Source of the DNA: Palsa-461 sp963768185
GTDB lineage: Bacteria > Actinomycetota > Acidimicrobiia > Acidimicrobiales > RAAP-2
Assembly: GCA_963768185.1 (NCBI GenBank)
Contig: CAVYGS010000001.1
Location: forward strand, 62,001 to 126,000
DNA: 64,000 nt
Reading direction: 5' to 3'
Shown here in pieces: positions 22,539 through 31,567 of this stretch; positions within the stretch are counted from its first letter, which is position 1; each line of letters opens with the position of its first letter. Made by a program: the position numbers and the translations under genes. Under the pieces are notes generated by a model. That model made no database searches. It had not been told where the DNA came from and worked only from the letters and a program-made list of their open reading frames with translations.

Positions 22539-24050
22539 ATGCGTGGCGCAGTGATGGTCTGCGGGACGTCGTCGAACTCGGGGAAGAGCCTGTTGGTGGC
22601 CGGCCTCTGCCGGCTGCTCGCCCGCAGCGGGGTCTCGGTTGCACCGTTCAAGGGCCAGAACATGTCGCTCAACTCCGTGGTCACCGCGGAGGGCGCCGAG
22701 ATCGGCCGAGCCCAGGGCGCGCAGGCCGCGGCGGCGGGGATCGAGCCCGAGGTAGCGATGAACCCGGTCCTGCTCAAGCCCACGAGCGACCGACGCAGCC
22801 AGGTCATCGTCATGGGTCGCCCCTGGCAGGTCCTCGACGCAGCCGATTACCAGCGGGCCAAGCCGGAGTTGCGCGAGACGGTGCTGACGGCGCTCGGTTC
22901 CCTGCGCGAGCGCTTCGACGTCGTCGTGCTCGAGGGTGCCGGCAGCCCGGCCGAGATCAACCTGCTCGAGGGCGACCTCGTGAACCTCGGGCTCGCCGAG
23001 GCGGCCGGGGTGCCCGCCATCGTTGTCGGCGACATCGACCGCGGTGGTGTGTTCGCCCACCTCTTCGGCACAGTCGAGCTCCTCCCCGACGAGCTGCGTC
23101 GCCGCGTGCGTGGCTTCATCATCAACAAGCTGCGGGGCGACCCCGCCCTGCTGGGGGAGGGGCCCGGTCAGCTGACCGCGCGGACCGGGGTTCCGGTCTT
23201 GGGTGTCATCCCCTTGCTGGAGGGGATCGCCATCGACGCAGAGGACTCGCTCGGGCTCGGCGCCGGGTGGTCGGGCCGGCCCGCCACCGACGGTGACGAG
23301 CTCGACGTCGCAGTGGTGCGGCTGCCCCGGATCTCCAACTTCACCGACGTCGACGCCCTCGGCGCCGAGGCTGGGGTCACGCTCCGCTGGGTCGAGCACC
23401 GATCGCAACTGGGCGACCCCGACCTCGTCGTGGTGCCCGGCACCAAGTCCACCGTCGCCGACCTCCAGTGGCTGCGCCAGCGCGGCCTGGCTGATGCGAT
23501 CCAGTCACTCCCGGCGTCGGGTCGACACACCGTCGTCCTCGGGATCTGTGGCGGCTACGAGATGCTCGGGCGCCGCATCGAGGACCGCGACGGCGTGGAG
23601 TCCTCGCCGGGCAGCTTTGCGGCACTCGGGCTGCTCGAGACAGAGACGGTGTTCGAGTCCGAGAAAGTCACCATCCGGCGTGCCGGCCGCGAACGGGAGA
23701 CCGGGCACCCGGTCACCGGGTACGAGATCCACCACGGCCGGGTCAGCGCAGCACCCGGGTCGCCGCCGTGGTTCGAGCTCGAGGGCCCGGCGGGGACCGA
23801 GCCCGAAGGCGTCGCCGATGCCGACCGTGGCATCTACGCAACCTCATTGCACGGCGTCTTGGAAAGCGACGAGCTGCGCGCCGGGTTGCTCGCCGAGGTG
23901 GCCAAGCGCCGCGGGCGACAGTGGCTCCCGAGCGGGATCCGTTTCGCCGAGGTGCGACAGGCCCAGCTGGACCGTGTGGCCGACGCGTGCGAACGACACC
24001 TCGACCTCGACGCGTTGTGGCGCATCACCGCCGAAGGGGCGCCCGGGTGA
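22539..24050 (+). CDS. cobQ: Cobyric acid synthase
   Basis: A 503-residue CobQ/CbiP amidotransferase that amidates side chains b, d, e and g of adenosylcobyrinic acid a,c-diamide. The N-terminal domain has VCGTSSNSGKSLLVAGLCR and FKGQNMSLNS. The C-terminal class I glutaminase domain has VLGICGGYEMLG (catalytic Cys) and the final GIYATSLHGVLES (catalytic His). The ATG is one base after the stop of the previous gene. The next gene, cobN, starts at a GTG overlapping the stop. Confidence 0.95.
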   Translation: MRGAVMVCGTSSNSGKSLLVAGLCRLLARSGVSVAPFKGQNMSLNSVVTAEGAEIGRAQGAQAAAAGIEPEVAMNPVLLKPTSDRRSQVIVMGRPWQVLDAADYQRAKPELRETVLTALGSLRERFDVVVLEGAGSPAEINLLEGDLVNLGLAEAAGVPAIVVGDIDRGGVFAHLFGTVELLPDELRRRVRGFIINKLRGDPALLGEGPGQLTARTGVPVLGVIPLLEGIAIDAEDSLGLGAGWSGRPATDGDELDVAVVRLPRISNFTDVDALGAEAGVTLRWVEHRSQLGDPDLVVVPGTKSTVADLQWLRQRGLADAIQSLPASGRHTVVLGICGGYEMLGRRIEDRDGVESSPGSFAALGLLETETVFESEKVTIRRAGRERETGHPVTGYEIHHGRVSAAPGSPPWFELEGPAGTEPEGVADADRGIYATSLHGVLESDELRAGLLAEVAKRRGRQWLPSGIRFAEVRQAQLDRVADACERHLDLDALWRITAEGAPG

Positions 24051-27000
24051 TCCTCTTCCTCACCAACGCCGACACCGAGCTCTTGTGCCTGCGGATGGTG
24101 GCCGAGGGGCTCGACCCCGAGCTCGGCCCGCTGCGCGCCATGCACCCCCATCGGATGCACGGCTCCCCCGAGCTCGACGGCGTGAGGCTGGTGATCGTCC
24201 GCCTCCTCGGGGGGCGGAGTGCCTGGCGCGAGCCCTTCGACGCGCTGCAGGCGGCGTGCGCCTCGGCGCAGGTCCCATTGCTCGCCTTCGGTGGTGAGGC
24301 CTGGCTCGACCGTGACCTCGCCGAGGCCTCGAGCGCACCGCTGGACACCGTGGTCTCGGCGTTCGACTACCTCGTGCAGGGTGGCCCGGCCAACCTCGAA
24401 CAATTCCTGCGGTTCGTTTCCGACGCCGTGCTCGGCACGACGTTCGGTTCGGCACCTGCGGCGATCGTGCCCGAGTGCGGACCCTTCGGCGAGCGCGCCA
24501 ACGACCCAGCGCGTCCCACGGTCGGCGTCGTCTTCTACCGCGCCCATCTCGTGGCGGGGAACGTTCGCTTCGTGGCCGAACTCTGCGACGCCATCGAGCA
24601 CGCCGGGGCCAATGCACGGGCGGTCTACGCGTATTCGCTGCGCGATCGTGAGGGCGAGGAGCATCCGGCGGTTGGTCTCCTCGAGGGATGTGACGCGGTC
24701 ATCACGACGATGCTGGCGGCCGGCTCGATGGGCGAGTCCCTGGAGTGCTGGGATCCCGGGTCGCTCGCGACCCTGGACGTCCCGATCATCCAGGCCATCT
24801 GCGCGACGACCGACGCGCGCAGCTGGGCCGAGGCACCCATCGGCCTCTCCCCGGTGGACGCGGCCATGTCGGTGGCGATCCCCGAGTTCGACGGCCGCGT
24901 CATCTCGGTCCCCTTCTCCTTCAAGGAAGCGGTCGACGACGGCGACGGGCTGGGCACCGAGGTCACCGCGTACCGGACCGTGGGTGACCGCGTGGCCCGG
25001 GTGGCGGGCCTCGCCGTTTCCATGGCGCGCCTGCGCTCGATTCCGCCGGCCGAACGCCGCGTCGCCCTCGTGCTCTCGGCGTATCCGACCAAGCGCAGCC
25101 GGCTGGGCAACGCCGTGGGCCTCGACACGCCCGCCTCGGTCCTGGCCCTCCTGGCCGCCCTGCGCAACGCCGGATACGAGGTCGACGACTTCGAGCGCAC
25201 CGGAGACGAGCTGATGGCCGAGCTGGCCGACGGCCTCGTCTACGGCGAGGCTGCGGCAGCGCCGTCGCGGGCGGTCGGCACCATGGCGGCGCGCGATTAC
25301 GCGGCGTGGTTCGCGACCCTGCCCGCGTCCGCCCGCGCCACGCTCGAGGAGCATTGGGGTGAGGCCCCCGGGTCGGTGTGCGTGGTCGGGGAAGGCGCCG
25401 ACGCGTCGTTCGTGTTCTCGGGCCTGGCCCTGGGCAATGTGGTGGTCGCCGTCCAACCGCCGCGGGGATTCGGGGAGAACCCGGTCGCCATCTACCACTC
25501 GCCCGACCTGCCGCCCACCCATCACTACCTCGCCTTCTACCGGTGGCTCGAGCGGGGGTTCGGCGCCCACGCCGTCGTCCACGTGGGCAAGCACGGCACG
25601 CTCGAATGGCTGCCAGGCAAGGGGGTGGGGCTGTCGGCGTCGTGCTTCCCGGATGCCGCCCTCGGTGACCTTCCGCTCGTCTACCCCTTCGTCGTGAACG
25701 ACCCGGGCGAGGGGACCCAGGCCAAGCGGCGCACCCACGCAGTCATCGTCGACCACCTGGTGCCCCCGCTCACCCGGGCCGACAGCTACGACGACGTCGC
25801 CCGGTTGGAGGTTCTCTTGGACCAGCACGCCGAGTTGCATGCGCTGGATCCGACCAAGCTCCCGACGATCCGCGCCCAGGTGTGGGAGGCGCTCGTGGCG
25901 GCCGAGATCCACCGCGACCTCGGGCTCGGGTCGCCCGAGGGCGCCGATTTCGAGGACCCCGCGTTCGACGACGTCCTCCTCGACGTGGACGGCTACCTCT
26001 GCGAGCTGAAGGACGCGGAGATCCGCGGCGGCCTGCACGTGCTCGGCAGCGCGCCCGAGGGCCAGGCCGAGCTGGACCTCGTGGCGGCCATCACCCGGGT
26101 GCCCCAAGGAGCAGTCGGCGCGCTGCGCGACGAGGTCGCGGCCGACCTCGGTCTCGCCGGCGCCTCGACATGGTCGCGGCGCGAGACCGATGCCCTGGAG
26201 GCCGAGTGCCAGGCGCGCCTCGGGCGCTGCCAGGAGGCGGGGTGGCGGATCGAGGACGCGGTGGCCCGCGGCGTGCCCGAGACCCCCGCGCTGCGGTGGG
26301 TGTGCGAGCGGTTGGCCCCGGCGCTGGCCGCCACCACGGGCGAGATCGACGCGGTGCTCGCCGCCCTCGAGGGACATTTCGTCCCCCCCGGCCCGAGCGG
26401 CGCGCCCAGCCGGGGAATGGCGAACGTGCTGCCGACGGGTCGGAACTTCTATGCGCTGGACCCGCGGGCGGTCCCCTCCCGGCTCGCCTGGGACGTCGGC
26501 CGTCAGCTGGCCGATCGGCTCCTCGAGCGGCACCTGGCCGAAGAGGACCGCTACCCAACCTCGGTGGGGCTCGTCGTGTGGGGAACGAGTGCGATGCGCA
26601 CCGGTGGGGACGACGTGGCCGAGGTCCTGGCGCTCCTCGGCGTGCGCCCGGTGTGGGCCGAGGGCAGCGGGCGGGTGAGCGGACTTGAGCTCGTCGCCTC
26701 CGACGAGCTCGGGCGCCCCCGGGTCGACGTCACGGTGCGGGTGTCGGGGTTCTTCCGAGACGCCTTCCCGCACGTCCTCGATCTGTTGGATCGCGCAGTC
26801 GCCCTGGCCGCCGGCGCCGAGGAGGTCGACAACCCGGTGGCGCGGGCCGGCGCGGCCGAGCCCCGGGTGTTCGGGCCGCGACCCGGCGCGTATGGGTCGG
26901 GGATCCTGGCCCTGCTCGAATCGGGCGACTGGCGAGACGACGCCGACCTCGCGTCGGTGTACGTCGCGTGGGGCGGTTGGGCCTACGGCGCTCAGGGCAC

Positions 27001-27577
27001 GGCCCGCCCGGCCGAGCGCGAGTTCGCGTCCCGCCTGGCCCGCATCGAGATCGCGGTGAAGAACCAGGACAACCGCGAGCACGACATCTTCGATTCGGAC
27101 GACTACCTGCAGGACCACGGCGGGATGATCGCGGCGGCCCGCGCGCTGTCGGGGCGCCAACCCAAGGCGTGGTTCGGGGACTCGGCCAACCCGGCGCGCC
27201 CGCGGGTGCGCTCGCTGGCCGAGGAAGCGGCCCGCGTCGTGCGCACCCGGGTCCTCAACCCCAAGTGGCTGAGCGCGATGGAGCGGCACGGCTACAAGGG
27301 CGCCTTCGAGATGGCGGCGACCGTCGACTACCTCTTCGGCTACGACGCCACGGCCGACGTGCTCGAGGACTGGATGTACGAGCGGGTGACCGCGGCGTAT
27401 GTCGGCGACGCCGCCCGGCGGAAGTTCTTCGCCGAGTCGAACCCCTGGGCGCTGCGCGCCATCGCCGAGCGGCTGCTCGAGGCGGCCGAGCGGGGCCTGT
27501 GGACGCCGAGCGCCGAATCGCTCTCCACGCTGCGCTCGGCGATCCTGGAGGGGGAGGGGTTGGAGGAGGACCGGTGA
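24047..27577 (+). CDS. cobN: Cobaltochelatase large subunit CobN
   Basis: A 1176-residue CobN/BchH-family protein, the corrin-binding subunit of the ATP-dependent aerobic cobaltochelatase that inserts cobalt into hydrogenobyrinic acid a,c-diamide. Recognisable segments include FYRAHLVAGN, VLSAYPTKRSRLGNAVGLDTPAS, GKHGTLEWLPGKG, PFVVNDPGEGTQAKRRTHAVIVDHL and VKNQDNREHDIFDSDDY. Length and order match the family. The GTG start overlaps cobQ. Immediately downstream is a fused chelatase ID gene that would serve as the AAA+ motor. No CobS/CobT pair is present in the window. Confidence 0.95.
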   Translation: MILFLTNADTELLCLRMVAEGLDPELGPLRAMHPHRMHGSPELDGVRLVIVRLLGGRSAWREPFDALQAACASAQVPLLAFGGEAWLDRDLAEASSAPLDTVVSAFDYLVQGGPANLEQFLRFVSDAVLGTTFGSAPAAIVPECGPFGERANDPARPTVGVVFYRAHLVAGNVRFVAELCDAIEHAGANARAVYAYSLRDREGEEHPAVGLLEGCDAVITTMLAAGSMGESLECWDPGSLATLDVPIIQAICATTDARSWAEAPIGLSPVDAAMSVAIPEFDGRVISVPFSFKEAVDDGDGLGTEVTAYRTVGDRVARVAGLAVSMARLRSIPPAERRVALVLSAYPTKRSRLGNAVGLDTPASVLALLAALRNAGYEVDDFERTGDELMAELADGLVYGEAAAAPSRAVGTMAARDYAAWFATLPASARATLEEHWGEAPGSVCVVGEGADASFVFSGLALGNVVVAVQPPRGFGENPVAIYHSPDLPPTHHYLAFYRWLERGFGAHAVVHVGKHGTLEWLPGKGVGLSASCFPDAALGDLPLVYPFVVNDPGEGTQAKRRTHAVIVDHLVPPLTRADSYDDVARLEVLLDQHAELHALDPTKLPTIRAQVWEALVAAEIHRDLGLGSPEGADFEDPAFDDVLLDVDGYLCELKDAEIRGGLHVLGSAPEGQAELDLVAAITRVPQGAVGALRDEVAADLGLAGASTWSRRETDALEAECQARLGRCQEAGWRIEDAVARGVPETPALRWVCERLAPALAATTGEIDAVLAALEGHFVPPGPSGAPSRGMANVLPTGRNFYALDPRAVPSRLAWDVGRQLADRLLERHLAEEDRYPTSVGLVVWGTSAMRTGGDDVAEVLALLGVRPVWAEGSGRVSGLELVASDELGRPRVDVTVRVSGFFRDAFPHVLDLLDRAVALAAGAEEVDNPVARAGAAEPRVFGPRPGAYGSGILALLESGDWRDDADLASVYVAWGGWAYGAQGTARPAEREFASRLARIEIAVKNQDNREHDIFDSDDYLQDHGGMIAAARALSGRQPKAWFGDSANPARPRVRSLAEEAARVVRTRVLNPKWLSAMERHGYKGAFEMAATVDYLFGYDATADVLEDWMYERVTAAYVGDAARRKFFAESNPWALRAIAERLLEAAERGLWTPSAESLSTLRSAILEGEGLEEDR

Positions 27578-29415
27578 ACGAGGCGCCCGTGTACCCGATG
27601 TCGGCCCTGGTCGGCCTCGACGAGCTCGTCACCGCACTCGTGCTGTGCGCCATCGACCCGGCGATCGGCGGCGTGCTCCTGCGCGGTGACAAGGGTTCGG
27701 GGAAGACGACCGCGGCGCGGGCCCTCGCGTCGCTGCTGCCGGCGGGTGCGCCGTTCGTCGAGGTTCCCCTCGGCGCGACCGAGGACCGGGTGACCGGTTC
27801 GGTCGACGTGGCGGCCGTGCTGGCCGACGGCGAGCACCGGTTCCAGCCGGGTCTCCTGCAGGCCGCCAACCGAGGCGTCCTCTACGTCGACGAGGTCAAC
27901 CTCCTTGCCGACCACCTGGTCGACGTGCTGCTCGACGCCGCCGCGACCGGGGTGAACCGGGTCGAGCGGGACGGCTTCTCACACGTCCACCCGAGCCGGT
28001 TCGTCCTCGTCGGCTCGATGAACCCCGAAGAGGGGGAGCTGCGCCCGCAGCTCCTCGACCGTTTCGGTCTGTCGGTGCAGGTGTCGACCCCGTCGGACCC
28101 CGACCAACGAGCCGAGGCGGTGTCTCGACGGTTCGCCTTCGATGCCGACCCCGTTGGGTTCCTCGCCGAGTGGGAGGGCGCCGAGACCGACCTCGCGGCG
28201 CGCGTCCGGCGCGCCCGGCCGGTGCCATTGGAAGAAGGTGTCCAGCGCGAGGTCGCCCAGCTGTGCGTGGCGGCGGGCGCCGAGGGCCTCCGGGCGGACC
28301 TCGTCATCTGCCGCGCCGCCGCTGCCCTCGGCGGCTGGGTCGGCAAGCAGACCGCGGGGCGCGACGAGGTCGCGATGGTGGCGCCGATGGCGCTGGGTCA
28401 CCGCAGGCGCACGCCCTTCGGCTCGAGGTCCGAGGAGACGCCGGACCTCGACGAGCTCGTTACGAGTGCGCTCGGAGCGCCGCGCACCGGCGGTGGCGGC
28501 GAGGGGCCGACCGCCGGCGACGAGCCTTCGACAACGGTCGAGCGCGATGACCCCGACGTTCGACCACACGACGCCCCGGTGTCCCGAGCGCTGACCGGCG
28601 ATCCGGACCCCGCACTGGTGCAGTCGCTCGCCGAGCGCGGGCGCCGGGGTGGGGAGCGGGCCGGGCGCAACCGAGCGCCTGGCGGCGGCGAAGCGCACGG
28701 GCGGACGATCGGCACCGAGGAAAGTCTGGGCACCGATCCGATCGCCGTCGCGCCGACGGTGTTGGCCTCGGCGGTCCGGACCACCGGCGCGCGGCCGCTG
28801 CGCGTGGACGTGGAGGACTTGCGCAGCTCCGTGCGCGAGCAGCGCGGCGAGAAGGTCGTCATCTTGGCCATCGACACCTCGGGGTCGATGGGGGTGACCG
28901 AGCGGGTCGAGGCGGCGCGCACCGCGGTCCTGGCATTGCTGGCCGACGCGTACCAGCGCCGTGACCGCGTGGCCGTCGTCGCTTACCGTGACCGCGGCGC
29001 CGAGGTGCTGCTTCGGCCGACATCGAGCACGGAGATCGCGTTGGCGCGTCTCGGTGAGATCGCCACCGGTGGGCGCACCCCGCTGGCCGCCGGCATCGAC
29101 GCAGCGCGATCCCTCGCGCTCGAAGAGCGCCGTCGCGGGGCCGAACCCCTGCTGGTGCTCGTGACCGACGGCCGTGCGACCGCGGCGACTGAGGGGGTCG
29201 ACCCCGTCGAGGCCGCGCTCGAGGCGGCTGGGGTGTGCGGTCGCCGCGGGCTCGATGCGCTGGTCATCGACTGCGAGGGACCGGGTCGCCCACTCGGACT
29301 GGCCCAGCAGCTCGCCGACGCGATGGGCGCCCGCTACGTGAGCATGGACCAGGTGCCACGGGGCTCGACCGGCGGATCGGCCATGGCCGAGGTCATCGCG
29401 GGCGCCCTCAACTGA
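27574..29415 (+). CDS. Fused AAA+/VWA chelatase subunit (ChlI-ChlD type) for cobalt insertion
   Basis: A 613-residue protein with an N-terminal AAA+ domain (Walker A RGDKGSGKTTAARAL near residue 42, Walker B VLYVDEVNLL near residue 108, sensor region LVGSMNPEEGELRPQLLDRFG). A low-complexity linker follows (about residues 285-400), then a C-terminal von Willebrand A domain with an intact MIDAS start, AIDTSGSMG. Annotated relatives are called magnesium chelatase. Here, overlap with cobN and the absence of porphyrin-pathway genes argue for a cobaltochelatase motor. The GTG start overlaps the cobN stop. It is the last gene of the riboswitch-controlled run. Confidence 0.9.
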   Translation: MNEAPVYPMSALVGLDELVTALVLCAIDPAIGGVLLRGDKGSGKTTAARALASLLPAGAPFVEVPLGATEDRVTGSVDVAAVLADGEHRFQPGLLQAANRGVLYVDEVNLLADHLVDVLLDAAATGVNRVERDGFSHVHPSRFVLVGSMNPEEGELRPQLLDRFGLSVQVSTPSDPDQRAEAVSRRFAFDADPVGFLAEWEGAETDLAARVRRARPVPLEEGVQREVAQLCVAAGAEGLRADLVICRAAAALGGWVGKQTAGRDEVAMVAPMALGHRRRTPFGSRSEETPDLDELVTSALGAPRTGGGGEGPTAGDEPSTTVERDDPDVRPHDAPVSRALTGDPDPALVQSLAERGRRGGERAGRNRAPGGGEAHGRTIGTEESLGTDPIAVAPTVLASAVRTTGARPLRVDVEDLRSSVREQRGEKVVILAIDTSGSMGVTERVEAARTAVLALLADAYQRRDRVAVVAYRDRGAEVLLRPTSSTEIALARLGEIATGGRTPLAAGIDAARSLALEERRRGAEPLLVLVTDGRATAATEGVDPVEAALEAAGVCGRRGLDALVIDCEGPGRPLGLAQQLADAMGARYVSMDQVPRGSTGGSAMAEVIAGALN

Positions 29416-29594
29416 GGGACCCGAAGCGCCAGCCGGCTCCCGGCCGGGCGAGGTCCCCGTTCTCCGGCGCGTGTTCGACCATCCTCTGGGCAATGGGGTC
29501 GCCGGCAAAGTCCCAGCTCAGGACTGGTCTGTGGCGTCTCACGAGCGTCTCATCCCAGGGCCTGGCGCACCGCGGACGGCTCGGGGATGGCGCA

Positions 29595-29612
29595 ATGGGA
29601 CAACTGTCCCAT
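29595..29612 (+). promoter_or_regulatory. Perfect 18-bp palindrome overlapping the glycosyltransferase start codon
   Basis: ATGGGACA and TGTCCCAT are separated by AC. The right arm ends in the first two bases of the likely ATG (29611-29613). It is candidate operator DNA, or an RNA hairpin that would hide the start codon. The 180 bases before it, after the chelatase gene, contain nothing else I can identify. Confidence 0.4.
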
Positions 29613-30543
29613 GCGGACGCTGCTTGTAGCCGGAGCCGGAGGGCACCTGGAGGAACTCGTCGCGCTCCGGCCGCGCCTGGTCGGCATCTCCGACGAGGTG
29701 ACCTGGGTCACCTCCGACACGCCCCAAAGCCGCTCACTGCTCGATGGCGAGGAACGGATCTTCATCCCCAGGGCGATGCCGCACGACGTCAAGGCGACGA
29801 TCGCAACGACCCGCCGCGCGCTCAATGTCGTGAAGAAGGGCAAATGGGACCAGGTCGTGAGCACCGGGTCGCTGCCTGCGGTCCCGTTCCTCACGATCGG
29901 CCGGGCCCGGGGCATGGGCTGTCACTTCATCGAGAGTGCCGCCAGGGTGCATGGACCCTCGCTCGCTGCACGGATCCTCAAGCGCGTGCCGGGGGTGCAC
30001 CGCTACCGCCAGTTCGACTGGGGCCGCGGCAACTGGGCCTACCGTGGATCGGTCTTCGACGGCTTCGTCTCGACCGAGGTGCCCGAGGCTCCGATCAGGC
30101 GGATCGTCGTCACCGTTGGGGTGAACGGATACGGATTCCCGCGCCTCGTCGAAGCGGTGCGCAGTGTCGCCCCCGAGGGTGCCGAGATCTTCTGGCAGAC
30201 CGGGACGACGGACGTGTCCTCGATGGGCATCGACGGAGTCGCCGCAGTGGAGACCGAGGACCTTCGCACGGTCATGGGCCAAGCCGACGTCGTGATCGCA
30301 CACGGCGGGGTGGGCTCGGCACTGATGGCGATGCAAGCCGGGAGGTGTCCGATCCTCATCCCGCGCGAGCGGATGCATCGCGAGCACGTCGACGACCACC
30401 AGCGCGAGATCGCGACACGACTCGCCGCCACGGGCCTTGCCCTCACCTGCGCACCGGGGGACCTCGACGCCGACCTCTTGGCCGAGGCGGCGCGACGCCG
30501 CATCGTCCGCGACGACAGCGCGTCACCCTTCGTCCTTTCTTGA
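29611..30543 (+). CDS. Alg14/Alg13-like (EpsE/EpsF, GT28-type) glycosyltransferase
   Basis: A 310-residue protein combining an Alg14-like N-terminal half (LLVAGAGGHLEELVALRPRL, KWDQVVSTGSLPAVPF) with an Alg13/MurG-like C-terminal UDP-sugar-binding half (IVVTVGVNGYGFPRLVEAV, ADVVIAHGGVGSALMAMQAGRCPILIPRE). It probably transfers a UDP-sugar to a lipid carrier at the inner membrane for a surface polysaccharide. An upstream in-frame ATG (29587) is possible; I prefer the one directly before the conserved N-terminal strand. The next glycosyltransferase starts one base after its stop. Confidence 0.82.
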   Translation: MRTLLVAGAGGHLEELVALRPRLVGISDEVTWVTSDTPQSRSLLDGEERIFIPRAMPHDVKATIATTRRALNVVKKGKWDQVVSTGSLPAVPFLTIGRARGMGCHFIESAARVHGPSLAARILKRVPGVHRYRQFDWGRGNWAYRGSVFDGFVSTEVPEAPIRRIVVTVGVNGYGFPRLVEAVRSVAPEGAEIFWQTGTTDVSSMGIDGVAAVETEDLRTVMGQADVVIAHGGVGSALMAMQAGRCPILIPRERMHREHVDDHQREIATRLAATGLALTCAPGDLDADLLAEAARRRIVRDDSASPFVLS

Positions 30544-30544
30544 G

Positions 30545-31564
30545 GTGGACGTCCTCGAGCACCCGACGCCGGCGGCGCTCCGCGTGAGCGGGACCATCTA
30601 CTACGTCGCATGGGGCTCGGTGGCCGGGCGCTCCGAGGAGCTCGCCGCCTCGATCGGTGGCGAGGCCCGCTGCTTCTTCCCGCCCGGTGGCCGCGTCCGC
30701 CTGCCGATGCCGCTGCGCTACGTCTGCTCGGCCATCGGCACCGCGTGGTCCCTCTTCACCAAGCGGCCGCGAGTGGTCATCGTCACCAACCCGCCGGTCT
30801 TCGCGGCCGTCGTCGCCTCGCTCTGCGCCCGGCTCATCGGCGCGACCCTCGTGCTCGACAGCCACCCCGGGGGTTTCGGTGCCCAGGGCGACCGGGTCGC
30901 GGCGCGGCTCCAGGGGATGCACCGCCGGCTCGTCGCTCGCTCGGCCGCGGTCATGGTCACCGACGGGTACTGGGCGGAGGTCGTGCGGTCGTGGGGCGGG
31001 ACGCCGGTGGTGGTCCACGAGGCGCCGACCGACTGGGCGTGCCCGCCGCCGACGCGCCACGCGCGGCTCCGGGTGCTCGTGGTCGGACGGTTCTCCCGAG
31101 ACGAGCCGATCGCGGCGGCGATCGAGGCGGCCCGCCGGCTCCCAGCCATTGACTTCTGCATGACCGGCTACCTCGAGTTCTGTCCGGCCGAGCTGCGCGA
31201 AGCGGCGACCGAGAACGTGCACTTCGTCGGGTTCCTCGGCCCCGAGGAGTACCGCGCCGCGATTTGCGATGCCGACGTGGTGCTGACCCTCACCACCGAG
31301 CCCACCTCGGTGATGCGCGCCGCCTACGAAGCCGTCTACGCCGGCCGGCCGCTCGTGCTGAGCGACTGGCCCATCGCCCGGGCGCTGTTCCCGCACGCCG
31401 ATCTCGTGGCCAATAGCGGGGAGTCGATCGCGGCCGCGCTCATGGCGGTCCAGGGAGACTACGGGGCGCGTCTGGCACGCCTGGAGGAGGCACGACGTGT
31501 CCAGCTCGCTCGCTTCGAGGAGCAGCGGGCCGCCCTGCTCGGGGCGATCGCCGCCGCGTTGTAG
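30545..31564 (+). CDS. Glycosyltransferase (GT-B, family 4-like)
   Basis: About 339 residues. The N-terminal Rossmann half contains TIYYVAWGSVAGRSEELAA and TNPPVFAAVVASLCARLIGATLVLDSHPGGFG. The C-terminal half contains LRVLVVGRFSRDEPIAAAIEAARRLP and DVVLTLTTEPTSVMRAAYEAVYAGRPLVLSDWPIAR. It probably acts with the preceding gene in the same polysaccharide or glycolipid pathway; donor and acceptor are unknown. The GTG start one base after the preceding stop indicates coupled translation. Confidence 0.8.
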   Translation: MDVLEHPTPAALRVSGTIYYVAWGSVAGRSEELAASIGGEARCFFPPGGRVRLPMPLRYVCSAIGTAWSLFTKRPRVVIVTNPPVFAAVVASLCARLIGATLVLDSHPGGFGAQGDRVAARLQGMHRRLVARSAAVMVTDGYWAEVVRSWGGTPVVVHEAPTDWACPPPTRHARLRVLVVGRFSRDEPIAAAIEAARRLPAIDFCMTGYLEFCPAELREAATENVHFVGFLGPEEYRAAICDADVVLTLTTEPTSVMRAAYEAVYAGRPLVLSDWPIARALFPHADLVANSGESIAAALMAVQGDYGARLARLEEARRVQLARFEEQRAALLGAIAAAL

Positions 31565-31567
31565 GAG

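Noticed and set aside
23834..27289. 1151-residue minus-strand frame
   Set aside because: Antisense shadow of cobN with Gly/Arg/His-rich, non-protein-like composition; the plus strand encodes a complete CobN.
27574..29415. Magnesium chelatase for chlorophyll synthesis
   Set aside because: It overlaps cobN in a B12 operon and no porphyrin or chlorophyll genes are near, so a cobaltochelatase role is more likely.
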